A stretch of 64,000 nt of DNA. Origin: DATEJJ01 sp039649115. Its GTDB lineage: Bacteria; Actinomycetota; Actinomycetes; Mycobacteriales; Micromonosporaceae. Position numbers and translations under genes: made by a program. Location of the stretch: assembly GCA_039649115.1 (NCBI GenBank), contig JBBWZQ010000096.1:1-64000 (forward strand), written 5' to 3'. Below the pieces are notes generated by a model, which was not told the DNA's origin, did no database searches, and saw nothing but the letters and a program-made list of their open reading frames with translations. Of the stretch, positions 42,858 to 50,303 are shown in pieces. How positions within the stretch are numbered: position 1 is the first letter of the stretch; each line of letters starts with the position of its first letter.

Positions 42858-43655
42858 ATGGGCGGCGTGAGCGAAGATCCGGCGTCCGGGCAGCCCGAGG
42901 TGCACCCGGCGCACTACACGGCGCTGAAGGTGAAGCTGGCCCGGCTGGAGCAGTTGTGCGGCCTCAGCCATACCGACGCCGAAGGCAACATCCATCACCT
43001 GCCGGCCTGGCTGCGCCCGACCGAGGGCGAGGCGCGCTGGCCGGTATCGATCGCCGTGCTGGCTCTCATCGTGCTCCAGGTGGCACTCCCCGCGAACCTG
43101 ACGCTCCCGCCGAAGCGACTGCTGCCCGGGCTGGAGGCGCTGCTGTTCATCCTGCTGACGATCGCCAACCCGCGCCGGATCAACCGGGAGGCCAGGTGGA
43201 TACGCACCGCGGGGCTGCTGCTGGTGGTCGCGGCGAGCGTGGCGACCGCGTGGTCGGCCGGGCGCCTGGTGTTCGAGCTGGCCACCGGGCACGGTGGCAG
43301 GTCGGCCACCCCGCTGCTCCTCAACGGGGGCGCGATCTGGCTGACGAACGTCATCGTGTTCGCCCTCTGGTACTGGGAGTTCGACCGGGGCGGGCCGGCC
43401 GCCAGAGCGTCGGCGCGCCGGCCGCATCCCGACTTCCTGTTCACCCAGATGACGGCGCCCGAACTCGTGCACCGCGACTGGGAGCCGTCGTTTGTGGACT
43501 ATCTGTACCTGTCCTTCACCAACGCGACCGCGTTCAGCCCGACCGACACGCTCCCGCTGACCGCCTGGGCGAAGCTCACCATGATGTTCCAGTCCATCAT
43601 CTCGCTCGTGACGGTGGCCCTGGTCGTCGCCCGCGCGGTGAACATCTTCACCTGA
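42858..43655 (+). CDS. Membrane protein, DUF1345-like / channel-like two-helix C-terminus
   Basis: 265 residues, four to six membrane helices, with a charged N-terminus of about 60 residues. The C-terminal part FVDYLYLSFTNATAFSPTDT followed by a last helix resembles DUF1345 proteins and two-helix potassium channels. The selectivity filter TVGYG is not present; the corresponding stretch is TAFSPTD. It is therefore unlikely to be a potassium channel in the usual sense. ATG 42858 is preceded by little ribosome-site signal; GTG 42867 is an alternative. It is divergent from the PadR operon and shares its control region. Confidence 0.65.
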   Translation: MGGVSEDPASGQPEVHPAHYTALKVKLARLEQLCGLSHTDAEGNIHHLPAWLRPTEGEARWPVSIAVLALIVLQVALPANLTLPPKRLLPGLEALLFILLTIANPRRINREARWIRTAGLLLVVAASVATAWSAGRLVFELATGHGGRSATPLLLNGGAIWLTNVIVFALWYWEFDRGGPAARASARRPHPDFLFTQMTAPELVHRDWEPSFVDYLYLSFTNATAFSPTDTLPLTAWAKLTMMFQSIISLVTVALVVARAVNIFT

Positions 43656-43663
43656 GCGGTCGC

Positions 43664-44596
43664 TCAGCCTGCCGGCAGGCTCAGCACCGCCAGGAGCGCG
43701 CGGTGGTCGGTACCGGTGATCCGGTGCGCGGACACCGCATGGACCGCCACGCGCGGGTCGACGAGCGCGTGGTCGATGGTGACCTTCGGCACCTTGGTGC
43801 CGTCGTACGGCCAGGTGCCCGCGAGGCCCTTGCCCACCACGGACGCGGCGTTGCGGTACCCCGAGGCGAGCAGCCGCCGCAGCGGGGCATGGTCCAGCGT
43901 CGCGTTGAAGTCCCCGACCAGGATCCGCACCGGACCCGCCGGGGTCGCGCGGGGCTCCGCGTCGAGGCCGGCACGCCAGTGCCTGAGCAGGTGCGGAGCC
44001 GACGGTGCGGCCGGGTGCACCGCCTCCACGGCGACGTCCACGGCACCCGGTACCCGGACGGTGGCGTAGGACTGGCCGAAGTACGGCGCCAGGAAGCGGT
44101 AGCCGCCGTCGACGAGCGGGAAGCGGGAGTACAGCGCCGATCCGCCCGGCTCGTCCCGCGGGTGCGCCACGCGGTAGGGCAGCAGCACGTCCAACCCGGC
44201 CGCGCGCAACGCCTTGTCCGCCTCGGGCGTGTACTCCTCCAGCGCCAGCAGGTCCACCGACTGCGTGCGTACCAGAGCCAGCAGTTCTTCGGAATTCGCG
44301 GCGCCGTACAGCAGGTTGCTGGTCAGCACCCGCAGCGCCGGGCCGCCCGTGGCCTGGTCCGCGCGGCCGAAGGCCCGCGGCAGCACGCCCGCCGCCAGCG
44401 CCAGCGTGGTCAGCGCGGCCAGCGCCGCGACGGGCCAGTCGCGCAGCGCCAGCGCCGCGGCCAGTGGCAGAAGCGAGAGTCCGCAGGCGTACGGGGTGAA
44501 CGCCATCAGCGGTACCAGTGGCCAGCCGCGCTCCAGCCCGAACACCCGCACCAGCGCCCACGCCGCGAACGGCGCGACGAACAGGATGGCGATCAC
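43664..44596 (-). CDS. Endonuclease/exonuclease/phosphatase-family membrane protein
   Basis: 310 residues: three membrane helices in the first 75 residues, then an EEP-fold domain. Metal and catalytic motifs: LRVLTSNLLYG near residue 88, LLALEEYTP near 117, HPAAPSAPH (catalytic His region), LVGDFNATLDH near 228, VTIDHALVD and GTDHRALL at the end. The domain should face the outside of the membrane. The substrate may be a phosphodiester lipid or nucleotide; not decidable here. It starts four bases after the stop of the glycosylase-annotated gene upstream, so both probably share a message. Confidence 0.88.
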   Translation of the reverse strand: MIAILFVAPFAAWALVRVFGLERGWPLVPLMAFTPYACGLSLLPLAAALALRDWPVAALAALTTLALAAGVLPRAFGRADQATGGPALRVLTSNLLYGAANSEELLALVRTQSVDLLALEEYTPEADKALRAAGLDVLLPYRVAHPRDEPGGSALYSRFPLVDGGYRFLAPYFGQSYATVRVPGAVDVAVEAVHPAAPSAPHLLRHWRAGLDAEPRATPAGPVRILVGDFNATLDHAPLRRLLASGYRNAASVVGKGLAGTWPYDGTKVPKVTIDHALVDPRVAVHAVSAHRITGTDHRALLAVLSLPAG

Positions 44597-44600
44597 TCAC

Positions 44601-45521
44601 TCACGCCGTTCGCGCCGCTTGGCGAAGACGGCCGCGCAGCGGTGCGGCCCGCTCGGCGAATTCGCGCTGAGCGGCGGCGTACTCGGCGCGGCCCTCCGGC
44701 GTCTCCACCCGCACCGGCGGGTAGCCGAGCTCGGTGAGGTCGTAGGGGCTCGCGCGCATGTCCAGCGTGCGGATGTCGCGGGCCAGCTCGAAGCAGTCGA
44801 CCACAAGCTCGGCGGGCACCAGTGGAGCCAGCTTGTACGCCCACTTGTAGAGGTCCATGTTCGCGTGCAGGCAGCCGGGCTGTTCGTTGTCCGGCTGAGT
44901 GTCCCGGGTCGGATGCAGCAGATTGAGGCCTCGGGCCGCGGGTGTGAAGAAGCGGAACGCGTCAAAGTGGGAGCAGCGGATCGGGGTCTGCTCCACGAGC
45001 AGGTCGGTCTCGGCGGTGCCGAGGCGCAGCGGCCAGGACGAGTGCCGGACCTCGCCGGCCGGGAGCCGGTACACCATGGCCCATTCGTGCATGCCGAAGC
45101 AGGCGAACTGGGGGTCCCGCGCGGCGGTGCGCGCCAGGAGGCTCCGGATCCAGGCGATGGACTCAGCCCTGCGGCGCAGCAGCGCGTCGACGTCGAGGCG
45201 CGCTCCGCCGTCGGCGTCCACGTACTCCGGACCCAGCTCGGCGGCCTCGGCGCCGGGCAGCAGGACGCCGCCGCCCGGATGCCACCGCCTCAGTTGGGCG
45301 GGCCGGTAGGAGTAGTAGGTGAACAGAAAGTCCTCGACCGGGTGCTTGCCGCCGGTGCGGCGGCGGGCCAGGTGCCCGGCGAGCAGCGCGTCGACCCGGC
45401 GCTCGTGCGCCGCCCGGCGCTCCCGCCACCCGGCCTCGCTGTCCACCCCCGCGTCCACACCCCCATTGTCCCCACGCCCGGTGTCCCCACGCCCGGTCTC
45501 CCCACGCCCATCGTCCCCCAC
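44601..45521 (-). CDS. Protein usually annotated 3-methyladenine DNA glycosylase (actinobacterial family)
   Basis: About 285-306 residues. The conserved part contains EDFLFTYYSYRPAQLRRWHP near residue 55, FACFGMHEWAMVYR near 155 and CLHANMDLYKWAYKLAPL near 230. Actinobacterial homologues carry a 3-methyladenine glycosylase name, but I see neither the AAG nor the helix-hairpin-helix glycosylase signature, so the name may be a propagated error. The start is uncertain: GTG 45521 includes a 15-bp tandem repeat that would encode TGRGD-type five-residue units, while GTG 45458 or 45446 would leave the repeats outside. It is divergent from the FAH gene. Confidence 0.6.
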   Translation of the reverse strand: MGDDGRGETGRGDTGRGDNGGVDAGVDSEAGWRERRAAHERRVDALLAGHLARRRTGGKHPVEDFLFTYYSYRPAQLRRWHPGGGVLLPGAEAAELGPEYVDADGGARLDVDALLRRRAESIAWIRSLLARTAARDPQFACFGMHEWAMVYRLPAGEVRHSSWPLRLGTAETDLLVEQTPIRCSHFDAFRFFTPAARGLNLLHPTRDTQPDNEQPGCLHANMDLYKWAYKLAPLVPAELVVDCFELARDIRTLDMRASPYDLTELGYPPVRVETPEGRAEYAAAQREFAERAAPLRGRLRQAARTA

Positions 45522-45526
45522 GCCCC
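45466..45526 (-). repeat. 15-bp tandem repeat at the 5' end of the glycosylase-annotated gene
   Basis: Four units with core TCCCCACGCCC on the plus strand: 45466-45480, 45481-45495, 45496-45510 and a slightly longer 45511-45526. Fifteen bases equal five codons, so copy-number change would keep the reading frame. It either encodes a Gly/Asp/Arg-rich N-terminus or lies in the 5' leader. Confidence 0.75.
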
Positions 45527-45567
45527 GCCCGGCTTCCGGGAAAGAGTCGAAGGGTAGATTCGCAGGC

Positions 45568-46356
45568 GTGCGAATCGCTCGTTTTGTGCATGCCAGCGGG
45601 ATGTCCTTCGGTGCCGTCGAGGGGGAGCCGGACGCGGGGCCGGGCGCGCTGACCGTGGCCGAGATCGAGGGCCACCCGTTCGGCGAGCTGCACTTCACCG
45701 GCCAGCGCTGGGCGGTCGCCGATGTGCGGCTGCTGTCCCCGATCCTGCCCAGCAAGGTGGTCTGCGTGGGGCGCAACTACGTCGAGCACGCCGCCGAACT
45801 GGGCAACGACGTGCCCACCGAGCCGTTGCTGTTCCTCAAGCCTTCGACGTCCGTCATCGGGCACCAGGACGTGGTCCGGCTGCCGACCCAGTCGAAGCAG
45901 GTCGAGCACGAGGCGGAGCTGGCGGTCGTGATCGGGGCACCGGGCGCGCGCCGGGTGGACCGCGCCGGCGCCGCTGCCGCGATCTTCGGATACACGTGCG
46001 CCAACGACGTCACCGCCCGGGACCTGCAGCGCAGCGACGGGCAATGGTCCCGGGCCAAGGGTTTCGACTCGTTCTGCCCGCTCGGGCCCTGGATCGCGAC
46101 CGGCCTGGACGTGTCCGACGTCGAGGTGCGCTGCGAGGTGAACGAGGAGGTACGGCAGCTGGGACGGACGAAGGACATGGTCTTCGACGTACCGACCCTG
46201 GTGTCGTACGTGTCACATGTGATGACACTCCTACCGGGCGACGTGCTGCTCACCGGTACGCCCGCCGGGGTCGGTCCGCTCGTCGAGGGCGACGAGGTGA
46301 CCGTCTCGGTCGCCGGCATCGGCACGCTGACCAACCGGGTGACCAGCCTGGACTGA
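45568..46356 (+). CDS. Fumarylacetoacetate hydrolase family protein
   Basis: 262 residues of the FAH superfamily: KVVCVGRNYVEHAAELGN near residue 65, PLLFLKPSTSVIG, EHEAELAVVIG near 113 (metal-binding Glu), FGYTCANDVTARDLQ, GFDSFCPLGPW and LLTGTPAGVGPLVEGDEV. Members hydrolyse or decarboxylate 2-keto acids; the substrate is unknown here. GTG 45568 has TAGATT seven bases upstream, a leaderless start. In mycobacteria this gene precedes gltX and tRNA-Glu; here the two tRNAs follow directly and gltX is absent. Confidence 0.92.
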   Translation: MRIARFVHASGMSFGAVEGEPDAGPGALTVAEIEGHPFGELHFTGQRWAVADVRLLSPILPSKVVCVGRNYVEHAAELGNDVPTEPLLFLKPSTSVIGHQDVVRLPTQSKQVEHEAELAVVIGAPGARRVDRAGAAAAIFGYTCANDVTARDLQRSDGQWSRAKGFDSFCPLGPWIATGLDVSDVEVRCEVNEEVRQLGRTKDMVFDVPTLVSYVSHVMTLLPGDVLLTGTPAGVGPLVEGDEVTVSVAGIGTLTNRVTSLD

Positions 46357-46419
46357 CACCGGGATTTGGACTGGTCGCTCCGCGTCGGGTAATGTTCTCG
46401 TTCGGCGCCTGTGCGCCGG

Positions 46420-46491
46420 TGGGGTATGGGGTAATTGGCAGCCCAACGGATTCTGGTTCCGTTAGTCTAGGTTCGAGTCCTGGTACCCCAG
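46420..46491 (+). tRNA. tRNA-Gln (anticodon CTG)
   Basis: 72-nt cloverleaf: acceptor TGGGGTA (46420-46426) pairs with TACCCCA (46484-46490), discriminator G46491. Anticodon stem ACGGA/TCCGT encloses TTCTGGT, giving CTG. T-arm GGTTCGAGTCC. The first and last pairs U1-A72 and G73 are glutamine-tRNA identity features. CCA is not encoded. Confidence 0.95.
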
Positions 46492-46517
46492 CGCAGGACC
46501 AGCACCACCCCGCTCTC

Positions 46518-46590
46518 GGCCCCGTCGTCTAGTGGCCTAGGACGCCGCCCTCTCAAGGCGGTAGCGCCGGTTCGAATCCGGTCGGGGCTA
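46518..46590 (+). tRNA. tRNA-Glu (anticodon CTC)
   Basis: 73-nt cloverleaf, 26 bp after tRNA-Gln. The acceptor GGCCCCG pairs with CGGGGCT (first pair G-U), the D-arm is GTC...GAC, anticodon stem CCGCC/GGCGG encloses CTCTCAA, giving CTC, and the T-arm is GCCGG-TTCGAAT-CCGGT. CCA is not encoded. A 13-bp hairpin follows. Confidence 0.93.
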
Positions 46591-46599
46591 CGGCCCGTG

Positions 46600-46629
46600 G
46601 AGGCCGCGTCGCTCGCGCGACGCGGCCTC
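46600..46629 (+). terminator. Terminator hairpin after the tRNA pair
   Basis: GAGGCCGCGTCGC, loop TCGC, GCGACGCGGCCTC: a perfect 13-bp stem nine bases past tRNA-Glu. No U-tract. The 130 bp between it and the end of the IclR gene hold no gene; a CTCCTCC-A-GGAGGAG palindrome lies at about 46671-46685. Confidence 0.7.
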
Positions 46630-46759
46630 GCCGCTTTCCAGCTCGATACCGGCCGGTCCTGCGAGGCGCGCTCCTCCAGGAGGAGGCCGGTGGCAGCAAG
46701 CCGGGTCCGCTTCCCGGCTCGTCGTTGACTGCGCCGTCCCGAACCGCTCGGCCAGCTCG

Positions 46760-47458
46760 TCAGAGGCCGGAGAGGCGCTGGCCGCCGCGGACCACGGCCA
46801 TGGCGTGCCGGTCGCCCGGGCGGCGGCCCAGGCGCTCGATCGGGCCGGAGACGCTGATCGCCGCGATGACCCGGCCGGTACGGTCGCGGATCGGCGCGGA
46901 GACGCTCGCCACGCCCGGCTCGCGCTCGGCAACGCTCTGCGCCCAGCCGCGGCGGCGTACCTCGGCGAGGGTGCGACCGGTGAACTTGCAGCGCGGCAGC
47001 AGCGGCATGACCGCCTCCGGCGGCTCCCACGCCAGCAACACCTGCGCCGCCGAGCCGGCCGTCATCGGCAGCACGGCGCCCACCGGTACCGTGTCGCGCA
47101 GCCCGCTGGCCCGCTCCGCCGCGGCGACGCAGATCCGTTCGTCGGCCCGGCGCAGGTAGAGCTGCGCGCTTTCGCCGGTGGCGTCGCGCAGTGCGGCCAG
47201 CATCGGTTCGGCCGCGGTGAGCAGCACGTCGGGTGCGGCATTGGCGAGTTCACCGAGGCGCGGGCCGGGACGCCAGCGGCCTTGCTGGTCACGTACGAGC
47301 AGGCGGTGGATCTCCAGTGCCTGGGCCAGCCGGTGCGCGGTCGCGCGCGGGAGCTTGGTGCGCTCCACGAGCTCGGCCAGGCTGGCGCCGTCGACGCAGG
47401 CGGCCAGGATGACTACCGCCTTGTCGAGAACACCAACTCCGCTCATACTGTGTCCCAT
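46760..47458 (-). CDS. IclR-family regulator divergent from leuCD (NdgR/AreB/LtbR-type)
   Basis: 232 residues. The N-terminal winged helix (GVGVLDKAVVILAACVDG, AELVERTKLPRATAHRLAQA) and the C-terminal ligand domain (CVAAAERASGLRDTVPVGA, SVSAPIRDRTGRVIAAISVS) match the IclR group that in Streptomyces and Corynebacterium (NdgR/AreB, LtbR) controls the divergent leuCD and other amino acid genes. ATG 47458 is preceded by GGGAGGTAGG; an internal ATG four codons on is an alternative. The 37-bp gap to leuC forces overlapping promoters, so it probably controls both directions. Confidence 0.92.
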   Translation of the reverse strand: MGHSMSGVGVLDKAVVILAACVDGASLAELVERTKLPRATAHRLAQALEIHRLLVRDQQGRWRPGPRLGELANAAPDVLLTAAEPMLAALRDATGESAQLYLRRADERICVAAAERASGLRDTVPVGAVLPMTAGSAAQVLLAWEPPEAVMPLLPRCKFTGRTLAEVRRRGWAQSVAEREPGVASVSAPIRDRTGRVIAAISVSGPIERLGRRPGDRHAMAVVRGGQRLSGL

Positions 47459-47479
47459 ACAGCGAAACCTACCTCCCAG

Positions 47480-47489
47480 ATTGTAGGAT
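47480..47489. promoter_or_regulatory. Overlapping divergent -10 boxes of leuC and the IclR gene
   Basis: Minus strand: TACAAT (47485-47480), about 20 bases before ATG 47458, with GGGAGGTAGG between. Plus strand: TAGGAT (47484-47489), six bases before the leuC ATG 47496, which suggests leaderless leuC mRNA. The hexamers share two base pairs, so both promoters cannot be occupied at once. Confidence 0.6.
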
Positions 47490-47495
47490 GTCCAG

Positions 47496-48908
47496 ATGGT
47501 GGGAGCAGAACACAGGCGGACCCTCGCCGAGAAAGTGTGGGACGCGCACGTCGTGCGGTCGGCCGATGGTGAGCCCGACCTGCTTTACATTGACCTGCAT
47601 CTCATTCACGAGGTGACCAGCCCGCAGGCGTTCGACGGGCTGCGGCTCGCGAACCGCACGGTGCGGCGGCCGGAGCTGACGATCGCGACCGAGGACCACA
47701 ACACCCCGACCGACAACCTCTTGACGATCGCCGATCCGATCTCGCGCACGCAGATCGAGACGCTGCGCAAGAACTGCGCGGAGTTCGGCATCCGGCTGCA
47801 CTCGCTCGGCGACGAGCAGCAGGGCATCGTGCACGTGCTCGGTCCCCAGGTCGGCCTGACCCAGCCCGGCATGACGATCGTGTGCGGCGACTCGCACACC
47901 TCGACGCACGGCGCGTTCGGCGCGCTGGCATTCGGCATCGGTACCAGTGAGGTCGAGCACGTCCTCGCCACGCAGACCCTGCCGCAGGCCCGACCGAAGA
48001 CGATGGCGGTCAACGTGACCGGCGAACTCGCGCCCGGAGTCACCGCCAAGGACCTGATCCTGGCGCTGATCGCCCAGGTCGGCACCGGCGGCGGGCGCGG
48101 CCACATCGTGGAGTACCGGGGCGACGCGATCCGCCGGCTGTCCATGGAGGGCCGGATGACGGTCTCCAACATGTCCATCGAGTGGGGCGCCCGGGCCGGG
48201 ATGATCGCGCCGGACGAGAAGACGTTCGAGTACCTGCGCGGGCGCCCGTACGCGCCGCGCGGTGCGGACTGGGACGCGGCGGTGGAGTACTGGCGTGGCC
48301 TGGCAACGGATGACGGTGTCACGTTCGACACCGAGGTGACGCTCGACGGCAGTGCCATCACGCCGTTCGTCACCTGGGGCACCAACCCGGGCCAGGGCGC
48401 GCCGCTGTCGGCCAGCGTGCCCGATCCGGACTCGTTCGCCACCGAGGCGGAACGCAACGCGGCCCGGCGGGCGCTGGAATACATGGCGCTGCGGCCCGGG
48501 ACCGCGCTGCGGGACGTCCGGGTGGACGTGGTCTTCGTGGGCTCGTGCACCAACGGGCGGCTGGAGGACCTGCGGGCCGCGGCCGAGGTGATCCGCGGGC
48601 GGACGGTGGCCGCCGGGGTACGGATGCTGGTGGTTCCCGGCTCCGCCGCGGTACGCGAGGCGGCCCAGGCCGAAGGGCTCGACCGGGTCTTCGCCGAGGC
48701 CGGTGCCGAGTGGCGCTTCGCCGGCTGCTCGATGTGTCTGGGCATGAACCCGGACACGCTCAAGCCGGGGCAGCGCGCGGCCTCGACCTCCAACCGCAAC
48801 TTCGAAGGGCGGCAGGGCAAGGGCGGGCGTACCCACCTGGTGTCGCCGCAGGTCGCCGCCGCCACCGCCGTCCTGGGCCACCTTGCGGCCCCCGCAGAGC
48901 TGAGCTGA
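47496..48908 (+). CDS. leuC: 3-isopropylmalate dehydratase large subunit
   Basis: 470 residues of the aconitase family. It isomerises 2-isopropylmalate, and citramalate in the isoleucine branch. Iron-sulfur cysteines: VGSCTNGRLEDL near residue 350 and FAGCSMCLGMN near 410. Other motifs: TIVCGDSHTSTHGAFGALAF near 128, EWGARAGMIAPDEKTF. ATG 47496 begins six bases after a -10 box. leuD follows after 7 bp. The divergent IclR gene is its likely regulator. Confidence 0.98.
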   Translation: MVGAEHRRTLAEKVWDAHVVRSADGEPDLLYIDLHLIHEVTSPQAFDGLRLANRTVRRPELTIATEDHNTPTDNLLTIADPISRTQIETLRKNCAEFGIRLHSLGDEQQGIVHVLGPQVGLTQPGMTIVCGDSHTSTHGAFGALAFGIGTSEVEHVLATQTLPQARPKTMAVNVTGELAPGVTAKDLILALIAQVGTGGGRGHIVEYRGDAIRRLSMEGRMTVSNMSIEWGARAGMIAPDEKTFEYLRGRPYAPRGADWDAAVEYWRGLATDDGVTFDTEVTLDGSAITPFVTWGTNPGQGAPLSASVPDPDSFATEAERNAARRALEYMALRPGTALRDVRVDVVFVGSCTNGRLEDLRAAAEVIRGRTVAAGVRMLVVPGSAAVREAAQAEGLDRVFAEAGAEWRFAGCSMCLGMNPDTLKPGQRAASTSNRNFEGRQGKGGRTHLVSPQVAAATAVLGHLAAPAELS

Positions 48909-48915
48909 GGCAGGC

Positions 48916-49506
48916 ATGGAGAAGTTCACTGTCCACACTGGTACGGCCCTCCCGCTGCGCCGGTCCAACGTGGACACAGACCAGATCATCCCCGCGGTGT
49001 ACCTGAAGCGGGTCACCCGATCCGGCTTCGAGGACGGGCTGTTCCGCGCGTGGCGGGACGCCGATCCGAAGTTCGTGCTCAACGATGAGACCTACGCCGG
49101 GGCCACTGTTCTCGTGGCGGGAAGCGAGTTCGGCACGGGGTCATCGCGCGAACACGCCGTGTGGGCGTTGCGGGACTGGGGTTTCAAGGCGGTGCTCGCC
49201 GCCAGCCTCGGCGACATCTTCCGGGGCAACGCCTTGAAGGAAGGCCTCCTCCCGGTCGAGCTCGACATGGCCGCGATCGAGACCCTGTGGTCCGCCGTGG
49301 AGTTGGATCCGAGCCTTGAAGTCACTGTGGACCTTGTCGCCCGCGAGGTACGGGCAGCGGGCCTGACCTGGACGTTCCCGCTTGATGACTTCAGCCGGTG
49401 GCGGTTGCTCGAGGGCTTGGACGACATTGGCCTGACCCTTCGGCACGAGGCCGAGATCGGCACGTACGAGAACCGGCGCCCTGCCTTCAAGCCGGTCGTC
49501 GTCTAG
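48916..49506 (+). CDS. leuD: 3-isopropylmalate dehydratase small subunit
   Basis: 196 residues, usual length. It provides the swivelling domain of the LeuCD dehydratase. Seen: RRSNVDTDQIIPAVYLKRVT near residue 18, VAGSEFGTGSSREHAVWALR near 70, and FRGNALKEGLLPVEL. ATG 48916 follows GAGGCAGGC, seven bases after the leuC stop. A strong hairpin terminator follows the gene. Confidence 0.98.
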   Translation: MEKFTVHTGTALPLRRSNVDTDQIIPAVYLKRVTRSGFEDGLFRAWRDADPKFVLNDETYAGATVLVAGSEFGTGSSREHAVWALRDWGFKAVLAASLGDIFRGNALKEGLLPVELDMAAIETLWSAVELDPSLEVTVDLVAREVRAAGLTWTFPLDDFSRWRLLEGLDDIGLTLRHEAEIGTYENRRPAFKPVVV

Positions 49507-49518
49507 CGGGCAATGCCT

Positions 49519-49556
49519 GAAACTCCCCCGGTCGCCTCGCCGATCGGGGGAGTTTC
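49519..49556 (+). terminator. leuCD terminator
   Basis: GAAACTCCCCCG, loop of 14, CGGGGGAGTTTC: a perfect 12-bp stem 13 bases after the leuD stop, followed by TGTT. The A-rich/T-rich base makes it close to a classical intrinsic terminator. Confidence 0.8.
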
Positions 49557-49668
49557 TGTTACGACACAAGGACTTTTTTCTGCCAGATGTTTGTAACTTG
49601 GCCGCGAAGGGCATACCGTGCGCGCAGAATGGCCGCGTGTGGCCAACATTGTGTACGGGAGGGAAGTC

Positions 49669-50190
49669 GTGAACAAGGCCGAGCTCATTGACGCGCTCGC
49701 GGTCCGCCTCGGCGACAAGAAGTCGGCGTCCACCGCGCTCGACGCGGTGCTCGCCGAGATCCAGGCGGCCGTGACCAAGGGCGACAAGGTGGCGATCACC
49801 GGATTCGGTGTCTTCGAAAAGCGGGTACGCGCCGCGCGTACCGCGCGCAATCCACGCACCGGCGAGACGGTGAAGGTGAAGAAGACCTCGGTGCCGGCGT
49901 TCCGTGCGGGCGCGAGCTTCAAGGACCAGGTCGCCAGCGGCCGGGTGCCCAAGACCGCATCGGCGGCGAAGAAGACCGCCGCGAAGAAGGCGGCCGCCAC
50001 GCCGTCGCGGGCAACCGCGACCAAGACGGCAGCACCGGCGAAGACCGCCGCGAAGAAGGCCCCGGCCAAGAAGGCCGCGGTCAAGACCACTCGGGCCGCC
50101 ACCGCACCGGTGCGGAAGACGGCCACTGCCAAGGCTGCCCCCGCCTCGGCGCCGGCCCGCAAGGCGCCGGCCCGCAAGGCCGCTCGCTGA
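49669..50190 (+). CDS. hup: HU-family DNA-binding protein with Lys/Ala/Pro-rich C-terminal tail (HupB type)
   Basis: 173 residues. Residues 1-92 are the HU fold (NKAELIDALAVRLGDKKSAS ... AITGFGVFEKR ... ARNPRTGETVKVKKTSVPAF). Residues 100-173 form a histone-H1-like tail with repeated AAKK, PAKK and PARK units. This two-part form is the actinobacterial HupB/MDP1, which compacts the nucleoid and binds DNA without sequence preference. GTG 49669 follows GGGAGGGA; the longer frame to 49618 has no ribosome site. It lies after leuD, as in mycobacteria, with its own promoter region of about 110 bp. Confidence 0.95.
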   Translation: MNKAELIDALAVRLGDKKSASTALDAVLAEIQAAVTKGDKVAITGFGVFEKRVRAARTARNPRTGETVKVKKTSVPAFRAGASFKDQVASGRVPKTASAAKKTAAKKAAATPSRATATKTAAPAKTAAKKAPAKKAAVKTTRAATAPVRKTATAKAAPASAPARKAPARKAAR

Positions 50191-50208
50191 CCCGGCATCG
50201 GCAAACCG

Positions 50209-50236
50209 AAGGCGCCCGCCGCCCGGCGGGCGCCTT
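50209..50236. terminator. Bidirectional terminator between hup and the NUDIX gene
   Basis: AAGGCGCCCGCC, loop GCCC, GGCGGGCGCCTT: a perfect 12-bp stem with A and T ends on either side, usable by both converging transcripts. It starts 18 bases after the hup stop. Confidence 0.8.
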
Positions 50237-50303
50237 CGCCGTTCCATGACCAGGTCGCGGGAGCGGGGAGCCGCGCGAGCGAGGCGAGCGCCGGCAAACT
50301 CGG

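Noticed and set aside
46671..46685. CTCCTCC-A-GGAGGAG palindrome as an operator for the IclR gene
   Set aside because: It lies downstream of the IclR coding sequence, about 770 bp from its promoter, and is more likely incidental or part of a transcription stop.
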